Source: UBA8437 sp003445035
GTDB taxonomy: Bacteria > Planctomycetota > Planctomycetia > Planctomycetales > Planctomycetaceae
DNA: 30,458 bases
Assembly (NCBI GenBank): GCA_937901285.1
Contig: CALCHI010000405.1
Span: forward strand, 1 to 30,458
Direction of reading: 5' to 3'
Positions 1-8,860 of the stretch are shown here, piece by piece. Under the pieces are notes generated by a model. The model was given only the letters and a program-made list of their open reading frames with translations. It had not been told where the DNA came from and did no database searches. Each line of letters opens with the position of its first letter. The stretch's first letter is position 1. Position numbers and translations under genes: made by a program.

Positions 1-31
1 TCTGCGGTCGTGCGTATTCAAAAGGTCTCAT
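1..31 (-). CDS. Molybdenum hydroxylase FAD-binding subunit (5' end only)
   Basis: Only the first ten codons are in the window, reading MRPFEYARPQ on the minus strand. Subunits of the CoxM/XdhB FAD-binding type commonly begin with a Met-basic-Pro-Phe-x-Tyr sequence like this. The ATG overlaps the TGA of the molybdopterin subunit in a four-base ATGA, which implies translational coupling. By family this subunit binds FAD and takes electrons from the iron-sulfur subunit. The identification rests on the start motif, the overlap and the two upstream partner genes. The rest of the gene lies outside the window. Confidence 0.7.
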   Translation of the reverse strand, partial: MRPFEYARPQ

Positions 32-2169
32 GCTTGACCTCCTTTCAGAGCCTCGAGGACTCGCTGGGGAGTCAGTGGCTGGACAGGGACGCGGACGCCG
101 GTCGCGTTGGCGACGGCGTTGGAAATCGCGGCCCCGGTGGAGATGACCGGGGGTTCTCCCAGTCCCACCACGCCCCGCTCGTACTCGCTGTCGGGCTGGT
201 ACATGTGAACCATCAGTTTCCCGATGTCACCGATCCGCGGCAGCTTGTAGTTCTCCAGGTCGGCATTGATGAACCGCCCGGTGCGGTTGTCCATCACGCG
301 TTCCTCGGAGAGGGCGTAGGCGATGCCCATGATCAGGCCGCCATAGACCTGGCTGCGAGCGGTCAACTCGTCGATGATCAGTCCACAGTCCTGGACGGCC
401 ACCAACTCGTTGATCCGGACGATTCCGGTTTCGATATCGACCGAAACGTCGGCCATCTGGACGCCGGCGACGCCCTGGGACGTCAGTCCGTCGTTCTTGG
501 GTCCCTGTCCCTGGACTTCCAGGGGCATCGGGCCCAGCAGGCCACAGGCCTGTTTCCAGGTGCAGACCGACTTGCCGGCCGAGAGGATCTTGCCCCCCTT
601 GGCCGAGAGCGAGTCGGCTTTCACCTTGTACTTGGCGGCGACCAGGTCGTAGATCTTCCACAGCGCCTCGAGTCCGGCACGCCGGTGCGGTCCGGAGACG
701 CCGCCGACGGTGATCGAGCCGCCCGACGGGTTGGCCTTCGGGTAACTGTTGTTCCCGAGATTGACCTTCACGTCGTTGATTCCCAGTCCGAAAGTTTCGG
801 CGAGGGTGATCGCGATCACGGTGCGGGTGCCGGTGCCCAGGTCCTGGCTGCCCAGGAAGGTTTCGACCGCCCCATCGGGGTGCACCTTGACGGTACAGGT
901 CGTGGCCCCGGCCCGGCCGCCCCAGCGGTGCAGGGCCATGCCCAGCCCCCGCTTGACCGACTTGCCGCCGCCCTTGCCATGGGCGTGCCACTTGGCCTTC
1001 CAGTCGATCAGCTTCGCACCGATCTTCATCTCCTCGGCGTAGACATCCGGCTTGGGTGTCTTGTCGAGGTTCTTCATGAAGATGTCGTAGCTGTTGGCTC
1101 CCATCTTCGCCGCCAGGTCGTCGATCACCGTGTCGGTGACCGCACACAACTGCGGGTGCGGGGGAGCTCGCCAGGCCCGGTTCGGTCCGGTGTTGGTCGA
1201 GATTCCCGTTGCCTTGCGGTTGCGGTTGGGAATTCCGTCGAAGCAGTAGGGAAGTTGCCCGAGAGAAATCGTCGAGCCGGCAATCCCGCTGGTGCCCCAG
1301 TGGTGGCTGTCCCAGACGGTGATGTTGCCTTCGGCATCGGCCGCGATCGTGACTTCGGCGAACCCGCTCGGGCGGGTCCCCCCGATCTTCAACTCGGTGG
1401 CCCGGTCGAGCATCAGTCGGACCGGCTTGCCGGCCTTCTTGGACAACTGGGCACAGGCCACGCCCCACTCATCGGCCGCGAACTTCGACCCGAACCCGCC
1501 ACCGATGTAGTTGCAGGTGATCGAGACGTTGCTGGCGTCGATTCCCAGCGGGCCGGCGAACTGGCCGCCGGTGCCCGAGACGTTCTGGGTCGAGAGGTGG
1601 ACATTGAGCTTGTCGTCACCGTCCCACTCGCAGTGTGACCCGTGCGTTTCCAGGCACATGTGCGAGATGGTGGTGATGCCGTAGTAGCCCTTATGGACAT
1701 GCTTGGCGGCCTTCAGGGCCGCTGCCACATCGCCCTTCTTGTTGTCACCAAGCGGCTTGGTCCGCTTGCCGGTCGTGGCCCCGGGCAGGTCCTCTTCGTC
1801 GACCCAGTGGGGCTTGGCTTCGTAGGCGACCTTGATCGCCCGCACACCATCTTCGGCCTGCTCGGGCGTGTCGGCGGCGACCGCAGCGACGATCGTGCCG
1901 TCCCAGCGGACTTCCTTGCCGGCACCGTTGAAGACGTGCACGGCTCGGACGCCGGGAGTCTTTTCGGCGTCGGCGGTGTCAATGCTCTTGACCACCGCAG
2001 CACCGCCCTTGAACGTCAACAGCCGCGCGAACAGCGTGCCGGCGGTGTTGATGTCGGCGGCGTACTTGGCGTGGCCGGAGGCCTTTTCGACGCCATCGAT
2101 CCGCTGGTGGTCACCCCCGATCAGGGTGTTGTCCGTACGTTTTTTCCAGGCAACTTTGCGTTCTGCCAT
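28..2169 (-). CDS. Xanthine dehydrogenase/aldehyde oxidoreductase family molybdopterin-binding subunit
   Basis: A 713-residue large subunit of the molybdenum hydroxylase family, which hydroxylates aldehydes or N-heterocycles at a Mo-pterin centre. The N-terminal a/b-hammerhead domain covers roughly residues 20-150. The family glycine motif GGGFGSKF follows, then the arginine motif WRAPPHPQ and the loop GSQDLGTGTRT. Near the C-terminus VGLGEPP supplies the family's base, Glu672. Length and domain order fit the PaoC/YagR and CoxL-like class; the substrate cannot be told. The ATG lies 3 bases after the stop of the iron-sulfur subunit, with a G-rich ribosome site in that gene's last codons, so the two are co-transcribed. 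The protein has no signal peptide of its own. If the enzyme is exported it would travel with the twin-arginine iron-sulfur partner, as in the periplasmic PaoABC enzyme. Confidence 0.93.
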   Translation of the reverse strand: MAERKVAWKKRTDNTLIGGDHQRIDGVEKASGHAKYAADINTAGTLFARLLTFKGGAAVVKSIDTADAEKTPGVRAVHVFNGAGKEVRWDGTIVAAVAADTPEQAEDGVRAIKVAYEAKPHWVDEEDLPGATTGKRTKPLGDNKKGDVAAALKAAKHVHKGYYGITTISHMCLETHGSHCEWDGDDKLNVHLSTQNVSGTGGQFAGPLGIDASNVSITCNYIGGGFGSKFAADEWGVACAQLSKKAGKPVRLMLDRATELKIGGTRPSGFAEVTIAADAEGNITVWDSHHWGTSGIAGSTISLGQLPYCFDGIPNRNRKATGISTNTGPNRAWRAPPHPQLCAVTDTVIDDLAAKMGANSYDIFMKNLDKTPKPDVYAEEMKIGAKLIDWKAKWHAHGKGGGKSVKRGLGMALHRWGGRAGATTCTVKVHPDGAVETFLGSQDLGTGTRTVIAITLAETFGLGINDVKVNLGNNSYPKANPSGGSITVGGVSGPHRRAGLEALWKIYDLVAAKYKVKADSLSAKGGKILSAGKSVCTWKQACGLLGPMPLEVQGQGPKNDGLTSQGVAGVQMADVSVDIETGIVRINELVAVQDCGLIIDELTARSQVYGGLIMGIAYALSEERVMDNRTGRFINADLENYKLPRIGDIGKLMVHMYQPDSEYERGVVGLGEPPVISTGAAISNAVANATGVRVPVQPLTPQRVLEALKGGQA

Positions 2170-2172
2170 GGC

Positions 2173-2796
2173 TCACTTGCCCCCTTTCGAGATCTCCAGA
2201 GCACATGCCGTGATGCCCTGGTAGGTACCGCAGCGGCAGATGTTGCCGCCCAGCCCCTTCTGAATGTCGGCGAGAGACGCCTTGGGGTTCTTGTCGAGGA
2301 AAGCCCGGGTGGCGACCACGAAGCCGGGAGTGCAGAAGCCGCACTGCATCGCATCGTGCTTGACGAATCCGGCGACAACCGCGTCGACCTTCTCGCCTCG
2401 TCGCAACGATTCGACCGTGCGAATCTTCTTGCCCTCGCATTCGATCGCCAGCCGACTGCCCGCCAGGACCGTCTTGCCGTCGATCAACACCGTGTCGGCG
2501 CCGTCGGCGGACCGTTCGTCCACCTCCTTGCAGCCGGTCAGGTTCAGGTTGTTCCGCAGGACGTGCAACAACGTCACCCGCGGCTCAACCTTGACCGTGT
2601 GATCCTTGCCGTTGACGTTCAACGTCACGTTCTGGGCTGCCGCGGCGAAGACGTTGGTCTTCAGGTTTGCGGCTGCCGCTTCCTCGGAACCCTGCGTGGC
2701 CATCGCCGTGGCGGTGGCGGCCGCAGCCGATCCCTTCAGGAAGTCGCGACGATTGAAGCCAGGCCCGCTGCGATTTTGATCGTCTCGGTCCCGCAT
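2173..2796 (-). CDS. Twin-arginine [2Fe-2S] subunit of molybdenum hydroxylase, with N-terminal cluster ligands lost
   Basis: A 207-residue small subunit that normally carries two [2Fe-2S] clusters between the molybdenum site and FAD. The start chosen is the ATG at 2796, 9 bases after AGGAG; upstream in-frame starts to 2892 would run into the neighbouring gene. RRDFLKGS near residues 16-23 is a twin-arginine signal, so Tat export is expected. The plant-type ferredoxin domain spans about residues 55-130. It keeps its fold signature (LTGCKE, GAD, TVLIDG), but the four expected cysteine positions read Asp93, Asp98, Asp101 and Gly113. The C-terminal domain keeps all four ligands: Cys152 and Cys155 (QCGFC), Cys187 and Cys189 (CRCG). 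Only the molybdenum-proximal cluster should therefore form. The frame is intact and otherwise conserved, so this does not look like simple decay. Confidence 0.9.
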   Translation of the reverse strand: MRDRDDQNRSGPGFNRRDFLKGSAAAATATAMATQGSEEAAAANLKTNVFAAAAQNVTLNVNGKDHTVKVEPRVTLLHVLRNNLNLTGCKEVDERSADGADTVLIDGKTVLAGSRLAIECEGKKIRTVESLRRGEKVDAVVAGFVKHDAMQCGFCTPGFVVATRAFLDKNPKASLADIQKGLGGNICRCGTYQGITACALEISKGGK

Positions 2797-2888
2797 GGAC
2801 TTCAGTCTCCTCATGATGTGTCTAACTGCGGACTCGCCTCCGAGCCTCCCGACAGTGCCACGCATCCTACCGGCGGCGATCCGGGTTC

Positions 2889-3710
2889 TCAAACGTCCGG
2901 CGAGAAAAAACTGCCGGATCCGAGGTCCTCGTCCCGCACGTCACTGACGAACATGCAGCCGGGAGCGTGAGTGATGGCAAACGGCACCGCCGCCTCCTCG
3001 AGCACCGCCTGCGGGGTCACGCCGCAGGCCCAGAAGACCGGCAATTCGTTTTCGTCGACCGGGACGGCGTCCCCGTAGTCGGGACGGCCCAGGTCCTCGA
3101 TTCCCAGCAGGCCAGGCAGCCCCACATGAACCGGCGACCCGTGGACCTCGGGGAACCGCGAAGTGATCTCGACCGCGCGGACCACGTCGGCCGGCCCGAA
3201 GGGCCGCATCGAGACCACCAGGTTGCCCCGGAACACCCCGGCCGGATCGCATTCGACCGACGTGCGGTACATCGGCACGTTGGTCTCGCACGCCTGGTGA
3301 CGCACTTCCAGCCCGTCATTCAGCAGTGCCCCTTCGAAAGTGAACGAGCAGCCGATCAGGAAACCGACCAGGTCGTCCCGCCAGAGGCCGGTCACATCGG
3401 TCGGCTCGTCGATCACCTCTCCGTGTTCCCAGACCCGGTAGCGGGGCAGGTCGGTGCGGATGTCGGCGGCCGGAGCGATGCCCGAGGGCACCGGATCGCC
3501 CGGAGCGGTCACGTCCAGCAACGGGCACGGCTTGGGGTTTCGTTGGCAGAACTTACGAAAATCCTCGGCCTGGTCAGACGGAAGAATGACCAGGTTGGCC
3601 TGGGCAAAGCCGGGAGCCAGCCCGGCCGTGTGGGTGGTCCATGTCCCAGCGCGGCAAGCTCCTCGAACTTCCTCGGGGGTCCCTGGCTGCGTTGTGAGTT
3701 TGCTGTCCAT
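2889..3710 (-). CDS. DUF1445 putative hydro-lyase (YcsI / D-glutamate cyclase-like)
   Basis: A 273-residue protein with the hallmarks of the DUF1445/UPF0317 family: AGLAPGFAQANLVILP near residue 29, FCQRNPKPCPLLDV, GFLIGCSFTFEGAL in the middle, then NVPMYRTS and a C-terminal CMFVSDVRDEDL. Members include Bacillus YcsI and the enzymatic domain of mammalian D-glutamate cyclase, which forms 5-oxo-D-proline from D-glutamate. Whether this protein has that activity is inference. The nearby fused 5-oxoprolinase-like gene (4912-8730) makes a 5-oxoproline connection attractive. The gene is 92 bases upstream of the iron-sulfur subunit on the same strand and could share its transcript. No strong Shine-Dalgarno sequence is visible before the ATG at 3710, but the N-terminus fits the family. 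Confidence 0.88.
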   Translation of the reverse strand: MDSKLTTQPGTPEEVRGACRAGTWTTHTAGLAPGFAQANLVILPSDQAEDFRKFCQRNPKPCPLLDVTAPGDPVPSGIAPAADIRTDLPRYRVWEHGEVIDEPTDVTGLWRDDLVGFLIGCSFTFEGALLNDGLEVRHQACETNVPMYRTSVECDPAGVFRGNLVVSMRPFGPADVVRAVEITSRFPEVHGSPVHVGLPGLLGIEDLGRPDYGDAVPVDENELPVFWACGVTPQAVLEEAAVPFAITHAPGCMFVSDVRDEDLGSGSFFSPDV

Positions 3711-3833
3711 AGCTGAGAGTTTACCGCCGCACGGAGCCGTCTGGCGAGGGTGGCGGCTTTCGCCGCGTCGAGATCGAAATTAGGATGTGGTCCGGGCGAG
3801 AGTATGGCCGGAGGCAAGGAACGGGACGGAAAA

Positions 3834-4301
3834 ATGGAAGAGCAGTTTCCACGTGGGGGCCGCGTCGAGTGGATCGGCGGGGCGGGTGAACGCAAAGGGG
3901 AGGTGGCGTCCAGCGAGGACTGCTGCCTGGAGCCGGGGACGGGAATCGCGGGCGAGCATCACGCGGTGGGCAGTGAAACGCATCGCGAGGTGACGCTGAT
4001 CCAGCACGAGCACCTGGCCGCCGTGGCGACGTTGATCGGTCGCGACGCGATCGACCCCGCACTGCTGCGTCGCAACATCGTTGTCAGCGGCATCAACCTG
4101 CTGGCTCTCCAGGAGCGGACCTTCCAGCTCGGAGAGGTCGTGCTCGAAGGGGCCGGGCCGTGCGTGCCGTGCGAACGGATGGAGCAGAACCTGGGACCCG
4201 GTGGTTACAACGCCATGAACGGCCACGGGGGAATCTGCGCGCGGGTCGTTGCCGGTGGCACCGTCCGCGTTGGCGACACCGTCAGCGTGCCGTCTCGTTA
4301 A
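3834..4301 (+). CDS. MOSC domain-containing protein
   Basis: A 155-residue single-domain MOSC protein. MOSC domains (molybdenum cofactor sulfurase C-terminal) bind a sulfur-carrying cysteine and are tied to molybdenum cofactor maturation or to use of molybdenum-bound substrates. The conserved core runs from RRNIVVSGINLLAL (about residue 79) through GPCVPC with Cys110 and Cys113 to GGYNAMNGHGG and GGTVRVGDTV. The start is placed at the ATG at 3834, after a purine-rich stretch; an in-frame ATG at 3804 would add ten residues. The gene is divergent from DUF1445 and sits 1 kb from the molybdenum hydroxylase operon, so a role in sulfuration of that cofactor is plausible. Its last 20 bases overlap the end of the convergent cyclophilin gene. 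Confidence 0.85.
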   Translation: MEEQFPRGGRVEWIGGAGERKGEVASSEDCCLEPGTGIAGEHHAVGSETHREVTLIQHEHLAAVATLIGRDAIDPALLRRNIVVSGINLLALQERTFQLGEVVLEGAGPCVPCERMEQNLGPGGYNAMNGHGGICARVVAGGTVRVGDTVSVPSR

Positions 4302-4818
4302 CCCGGCTCGACTCGATCTGGACCTCCTCCACCGGCCGGTCGTTGCCGTCGGTCGGCAATCCACCGATCGAGAGCAGCGTCTGCAGACTCTCGTCGTCGG
4401 CCGTCTTGCCGAAGGCGGTGTACTGGCGGTCCAGGTGCGGGACACGGTCGAGGCAGAGAAAAACCTGGCTGCCGGCCGAGTTGGGGTCGTTGGTACGGGC
4501 CATCGACAACACCCCCGCCTCGTGCAGACGGTCGTTGAATTCGGCGTTGATGGTGTAACCGGGGCCACCGGTGCCCGTGCCCTCTGGGCAACCCACCTGT
4601 GCCACGAAGCCGGGGATCACCCGGTGGAATACGATCCCGTCGTAGTAACCGATGCTGGTCAGTCCGATGATGTTGCGGCAATGGCCGGGAGCGATATCGG
4701 GCCAGAGATCCAGGGTGATGCGTCCCAGTGTCGTCTGGAATTCGACCTGGTAGTCGGTCGTCTCGAAATCGACGCCTTCCAGTGCCTGGTCGACTTCCGC
4801 TTGGCGGTTCTGGGTCAT
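4282..4818 (-). CDS. Cyclophilin-type peptidyl-prolyl cis-trans isomerase
   Basis: A 178-residue protein that would isomerise Xaa-Pro bonds during protein folding. Cyclophilin signatures are clear: FHRVIPGFVAQ near residue 64 holds the catalytic Arg and the conserved Gln, followed by GTGTGGPGYTINAEF, the SMARTNDPNSAGSQ block and PHLDRQYTAFGK. No signal peptide or membrane segment is seen, so it should be cytosolic. The ATG at 4818 is chosen; in-frame extension to 4911 adds a low-complexity stretch with no family match. It lies 93 bases after the oxoprolinase-like gene on the same strand and may be read from the same transcript. Confidence 0.92.
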   Translation of the reverse strand: MTQNRQAEVDQALEGVDFETTDYQVEFQTTLGRITLDLWPDIAPGHCRNIIGLTSIGYYDGIVFHRVIPGFVAQVGCPEGTGTGGPGYTINAEFNDRLHEAGVLSMARTNDPNSAGSQVFLCLDRVPHLDRQYTAFGKTADDESLQTLLSIGGLPTDGNDRPVEEVQIESSRVNETAR

Positions 4819-4911
4819 CGTGGTCTCGCTTGCTTCAAGGGGAGTGAGGAGGGGCAACGAGGCGTATCGTAGGGGGGGCTTTCGGGGTCCGCCAGTCACC
4901 CCGGGATCCAC

Positions 4912-7900
4912 TCAATCTTGATCTCCCGGTTCTCCGACACCACCCCCTCCGGGGGTGAGAATCGTCAGGACGTCGCCGGGCGAAATGTCGAGTTGGACCT
5001 TGCCGCCGAGATCCTGTTCGTCGGATCCGTCGGCCGGTCTCAACAGGTTGTGGCCGACCTGGCCGGGTTTGCCTCCGTCGAGGCCGAATGGGGCGGACGG
5101 GCCACGTCGTTCCGAGAGGATCGAAACCGACAGCCGGCGGAGGAACTCGATGCGACGGACGATCCCGTCGCCACCCCGAAATCGCCCTTCTCCACCGGAC
5201 CCGGTGCGGATCGAGAACTCGTGCACTCGCACCGGATACCTCCTCTCGATCACCTCGACGTCGGTCAATCTCGTGTTGGTCATGTGCGTATGGATCGCAT
5301 CGGTGCCGTTGGCATCGGGTGTGGCCCCCGCACCTCCGCAGATCGTTTCGTAATAACCGAACGTCTCGTCACCGAACGTCAGGTTGTTCATCGTCCCCTG
5401 GCTGGCTGCGGCCACGCCCAGGGCACCCAGCAGGGTGTCGACGACCCGCTGGCTGGTTTCCACGTTGCCGCCAACTACCGCGGCACTCCGGGAGGGGTCG
5501 GACTGCTCGGGAGGGTTCAACAGGCACTCGGGAAGATGAATCGTGACCGGTTCCAGCACCCCGCTGTTCAGGGGGATGTCCTCGTTGATCAGGCAGCGAA
5601 ACACGTACAGGCAGGCGGCGGTGACGATGGCCCGGTTGGCGTTGAGGTTCGAATCCATGACCTGGCCGGTTCCGGCGAAATCGACCTCGGCGGTGTCGCC
5701 GGAGATGGAGATCGCCACCGCGATCACTGAACCGTTGTCCAACTGGTCGGTGCGGCTGTAGTTCCCGTCGGGAATCGCCTCCAACGCCAGCCGCATTTTC
5801 TCGGATGCCGCCCGCTGGATGTGCCCCATGTAGGCCTCAACGACCTCCAGGGAGTACCTCTGGACCAGCCGTCCCAGTTGCACCACTCCGCTGTTGTTGG
5901 CGGCCACCTGGGCGGACACATCGGCCAGGTTCTCCGCGACGTTGCGGCTGGGGTGATCACCCGAGGAGAGCAGTTCTCGCAACGCGTCCTCTCGCGAGGT
6001 TCCCTGGTCGACCAGGCGGAAGTTACGGATCAACACGCCCTCCTCGCCGAGGTTACGGGAAAACGGTGGCATGCTGCCGGGGACGATGCCGCCGATCTCG
6101 GCGTGATGGGCACGGCTGGCGGTGAAGAACAGCAGTCGGCCGTCTTCGACGTGATGAACCGGGGTGACGACCGTCACGTCGGGAAGGTGGGAACCACCGC
6201 GGTAGGGGTCGTTGGTGACGAACACGTCTCCCGGGGACATGTCGGGGTTGTCGGCCAGGATTCTCTTGACGGTCTCGCTCATCGCGCCGAGGTGAACCGG
6301 GATGTGAGGAGCGTTGACGACCAGGTCGCCGGAGGCCGAGAAGATGGCGCAACTGAAATCGAGCCTCTCCTTGACGTTGGTCGAGAAGCTGGTTTTCTGC
6401 AGCGTCAGGCCCATCTGTTCGGCGATGGACGCGAAAAGATTGTTGAAGATCTCGAGCATCACCGGGTCGGCTTCGGTCGAGACCTCTGCCACGGCCTGCT
6501 CGCCGGCGTCCTGACGGATCAGCACTTCGTCCCGCTCGGTGATCTCGGCCGAGTATCCGGGTTCGACGACCACCGTGGACGTGGATTCACAGACGATGGC
6601 CGGGCCGTCAAACCGGTCTCCGGGATTCAGGTCGTCCCTGAGAAACACGTTGGTGTCACGGTCGCGGCCGTCGAAGACGGACGTGGTAGTTTCGGCCGGC
6701 TCGGGCGATCGTGTCACGGCGGTCGAGGTTTCCAGTGGTGGGTCGGCCGTGGTGCCAACAACCTCGACTCTCGCTGCGGTGACCTCCAGTGGCCGGCCGT
6801 CGTGGGCGTACCCGTAGAGTTGCTGATGCAACTCGTGGTAACGGCCAGCGTAATCGCCATCGACGGGGCAGGGGACCGGGATGGCCGCTTCGACCCCCAG
6901 GTAGCGGATCTCCAGCGTTCGTCGCGGTTCTCCGATCCGCTCGTCGGGAATTCCCTCGGCGCGGACTTCGTCGGTCGCCCCGGTTTCGAGTTCCGTAAAG
7001 ATCGTCTCGAGGTTGCCGAGTGTCTGGTCATCGTAGGGTCGCAGCACACTGCGTTCGGCAAACCGTCTCACGTCGGCCAGCCCCATGCCGTAGGCACTGA
7101 GAATGCCGGCGTAGGGGTGCACCAGCACATCGCGGATTCCCAGTTCCCTGGCGATGGAACAGGCGTGCTGGCCGCCGGCCCCACCGAAGGTGACCAGCAC
7201 GTAGTCAGCCGGATCGTAGCCGCGGGCGACCGAGATGTTGCGGATTGCCCGGACCATGTTGGCGATCGCGATCTGCAGGAACCCCTCGGCAAGCTCCGTC
7301 GGCGTGTAGCGGCGTCCCATCGGTGACTCGGCGATTCGTCCACAGAGGGCTTCCAGTCGCGAGGCGACCGCGTCGGTGTCAAGCGGGAACGGGAAGTGGT
7401 CCGGGAGGATCCGTCCGAGGTGGACGTTGAGGTCGGTGACGGTCAGTGGTCCGCCGCGGCCGTAGCAGGCCGGCCCGGGATCGGCACCGGCACTGGCCGG
7501 GCCGACAGCGAGTTTGACACCGTCGAACTCGCAGATGCTGCCCCCGCCCGCGGCGACCGTCTCGATGGCCAGCATCGGCGAAACGATCCTCACTCCCGCC
7601 TTGGTCGTCTCGAATTCCCGCTCGTAACTGCCGTCGTAGCGGGAAACGTCGGTGCTGGTGCCGCCCATGTCGAAACCGATCGAGCGGTCGAACCCGGCTC
7701 TCTCGGCAACGCGAGAAAACCCGATGACTCCTCCGGCCGGACCGGACAGGATGCTGTCCTTGCCGACAAAACGGTCCGCGTCGACCAGGCCGCCGGCCGA
7801 AGTCATGATTTTCAGGGAACTTCCGCCAAGCGAATCACGGAGCCGGGTGACGTACTGGCGGAGGATCGGGTTGAGATAGGCGTCGACCAACGTGGTGTCG

Positions 7901-8730
7901 GTGCGGCTGACGATCTTGATCAGCGGTGAGAGTCGACTCGATCGGCTGACCTCGGTGAATCCCGCGGCCCTCGCCGCTGTTTCGATTTGTTCCTCGTGAT
8001 CGCTGTTGGCGAATGAGTGCAACAGGCAGATCGCCACCGAATCGATCCCGTCGTCCCTGGCGGCCTGGAGTTCCTGCTGGACATCCTGGAGCTGCGGCGA
8101 GGACAAGACGTTGCCATCGGCGTCGATTCGCTCGTTCACCTCGATGACCCGTTCGAACAGTGGCTCGGGCTTGCGGATCACCAGGTCGAAGAGCCGCGGC
8201 CGGTCCTGGTTGCCGATCAGTGGCACATCGGCAAATCCGTTGGTGGTGACCAGTGCCGTGCGGGCGCCTTCGCGAGTCAGCAGGGCGTTGGTTCCCCGCG
8301 TGGTGCCCAGTCTCACCGAGACTTCGGGAATCGGTTCGTCGAGCTGCAGCGAGAGCACATGGCGGATGGCAAGGATCGGAGCTTCTTCGGGAGAAACCAG
8401 CTCGTAGGTGGTCCCCGGTTGGATCGAATCGGGCAACACCTGGTCGATCGTCAATCGGCCGGTCGCCACGTCGAAGGCGGTGACGGTGGCCTCCAGCAAC
8501 GGATGCCCGTCGCGGTCGAGGCACCGCAACGGGTATCCCACCCAGAAGTCGGCCGGGTCGGAGGTCCGCGCCAGGTCCACCAGCCGGTCGGTGCCCACGA
8601 CCTGCTGGACCTGCCCCTTGGTGACGGCCGAACTGAGAACCTTCAGTGGGACCAGGTCATCCTCGGGGGAACAGGCTATGCAGTCGGTGAACGTGCCGCC
8701 GACATCAATCCAGAATTCCCACGGTTTCAT
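4912..8730 (-). CDS. Hydantoinase/5-oxoprolinase family protein, fused HyuA-HyuB
   Basis: A 1272-residue single-chain enzyme of the ATP-dependent 5-oxoprolinase/N-methylhydantoinase class, which opens the ring of 5-oxoproline or hydantoins. The first half (about 1-700) is the HyuA-type ATPase unit. It has FWIDVGGTFTDC near the start, GTTRGTNALLTREGA, a second phosphate motif GFDMGGTSTDVSRYDG, and a glycine-rich stretch including SAGADPGPACYGRGG. The second half (about 755-1272) is HyuB, starting with VMLEIFNNLFASIAEQMG and including HIPVHLGAMSE and NDPYRGGSHLPD. Many bacteria split these into two genes; the fused form resembles eukaryotic OPLAH. The ATG at 8730 has GGGAG 5 bases upstream; an in-frame start at 8820 would add 30 unrelated residues. 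Substrate specificity cannot be read from the sequence. Confidence 0.9.
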   Translation of the reverse strand: MKPWEFWIDVGGTFTDCIACSPEDDLVPLKVLSSAVTKGQVQQVVGTDRLVDLARTSDPADFWVGYPLRCLDRDGHPLLEATVTAFDVATGRLTIDQVLPDSIQPGTTYELVSPEEAPILAIRHVLSLQLDEPIPEVSVRLGTTRGTNALLTREGARTALVTTNGFADVPLIGNQDRPRLFDLVIRKPEPLFERVIEVNERIDADGNVLSSPQLQDVQQELQAARDDGIDSVAICLLHSFANSDHEEQIETAARAAGFTEVSRSSRLSPLIKIVSRTDTTLVDAYLNPILRQYVTRLRDSLGGSSLKIMTSAGGLVDADRFVGKDSILSGPAGGVIGFSRVAERAGFDRSIGFDMGGTSTDVSRYDGSYEREFETTKAGVRIVSPMLAIETVAAGGGSICEFDGVKLAVGPASAGADPGPACYGRGGPLTVTDLNVHLGRILPDHFPFPLDTDAVASRLEALCGRIAESPMGRRYTPTELAEGFLQIAIANMVRAIRNISVARGYDPADYVLVTFGGAGGQHACSIARELGIRDVLVHPYAGILSAYGMGLADVRRFAERSVLRPYDDQTLGNLETIFTELETGATDEVRAEGIPDERIGEPRRTLEIRYLGVEAAIPVPCPVDGDYAGRYHELHQQLYGYAHDGRPLEVTAARVEVVGTTADPPLETSTAVTRSPEPAETTTSVFDGRDRDTNVFLRDDLNPGDRFDGPAIVCESTSTVVVEPGYSAEITERDEVLIRQDAGEQAVAEVSTEADPVMLEIFNNLFASIAEQMGLTLQKTSFSTNVKERLDFSCAIFSASGDLVVNAPHIPVHLGAMSETVKRILADNPDMSPGDVFVTNDPYRGGSHLPDVTVVTPVHHVEDGRLLFFTASRAHHAEIGGIVPGSMPPFSRNLGEEGVLIRNFRLVDQGTSREDALRELLSSGDHPSRNVAENLADVSAQVAANNSGVVQLGRLVQRYSLEVVEAYMGHIQRAASEKMRLALEAIPDGNYSRTDQLDNGSVIAVAISISGDTAEVDFAGTGQVMDSNLNANRAIVTAACLYVFRCLINEDIPLNSGVLEPVTIHLPECLLNPPEQSDPSRSAAVVGGNVETSQRVVDTLLGALGVAAASQGTMNNLTFGDETFGYYETICGGAGATPDANGTDAIHTHMTNTRLTDVEVIERRYPVRVHEFSIRTGSGGEGRFRGGDGIVRRIEFLRRLSVSILSERRGPSAPFGLDGGKPGQVGHNLLRPADGSDEQDLGGKVQLDISPGDVLTILTPGGGGVGEPGDQD

Positions 8731-8860
8731 GGACTCCCTATTTACAGACCCGGTGGCAATCGCGGCAAGCCGCCAACCGCACCGTACCCGGTTGCCCGCG
8801 AGGATGTTCGTCGGCATCATGTGACAATCGGGCTCGACGACGGAACGGCAGGCCGAGGCG

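Noticed and set aside
2797..2892. Longer start for the [2Fe-2S] subunit (to 2892)
   Set aside because: It would overlap the DUF1445 end, lacks a ribosome site, and pushes the twin-arginine motif too far inside; the ATG at 2796 has AGGAG.
10..2970. Long plus-strand open frames (10-1638 and 1642-2970) opposite the molybdenum hydroxylase operon
   Set aside because: They are antisense to clearly conserved proteins, have low-complexity Gly/Arg/Asp-rich products, and are expected by chance at this GC content.
5821..7326. 501-codon plus-strand frame opposite the oxoprolinase-like gene
   Set aside because: Antisense shadow in a high-GC gene; no family resemblance and no ribosome site.
8731..8860. 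Promoter-like TTGCCG...TGTAAA on the minus strand before the oxoprolinase-like gene
   Set aside because: Transcription would start inside or after the ribosome site, leaving no usable leader.
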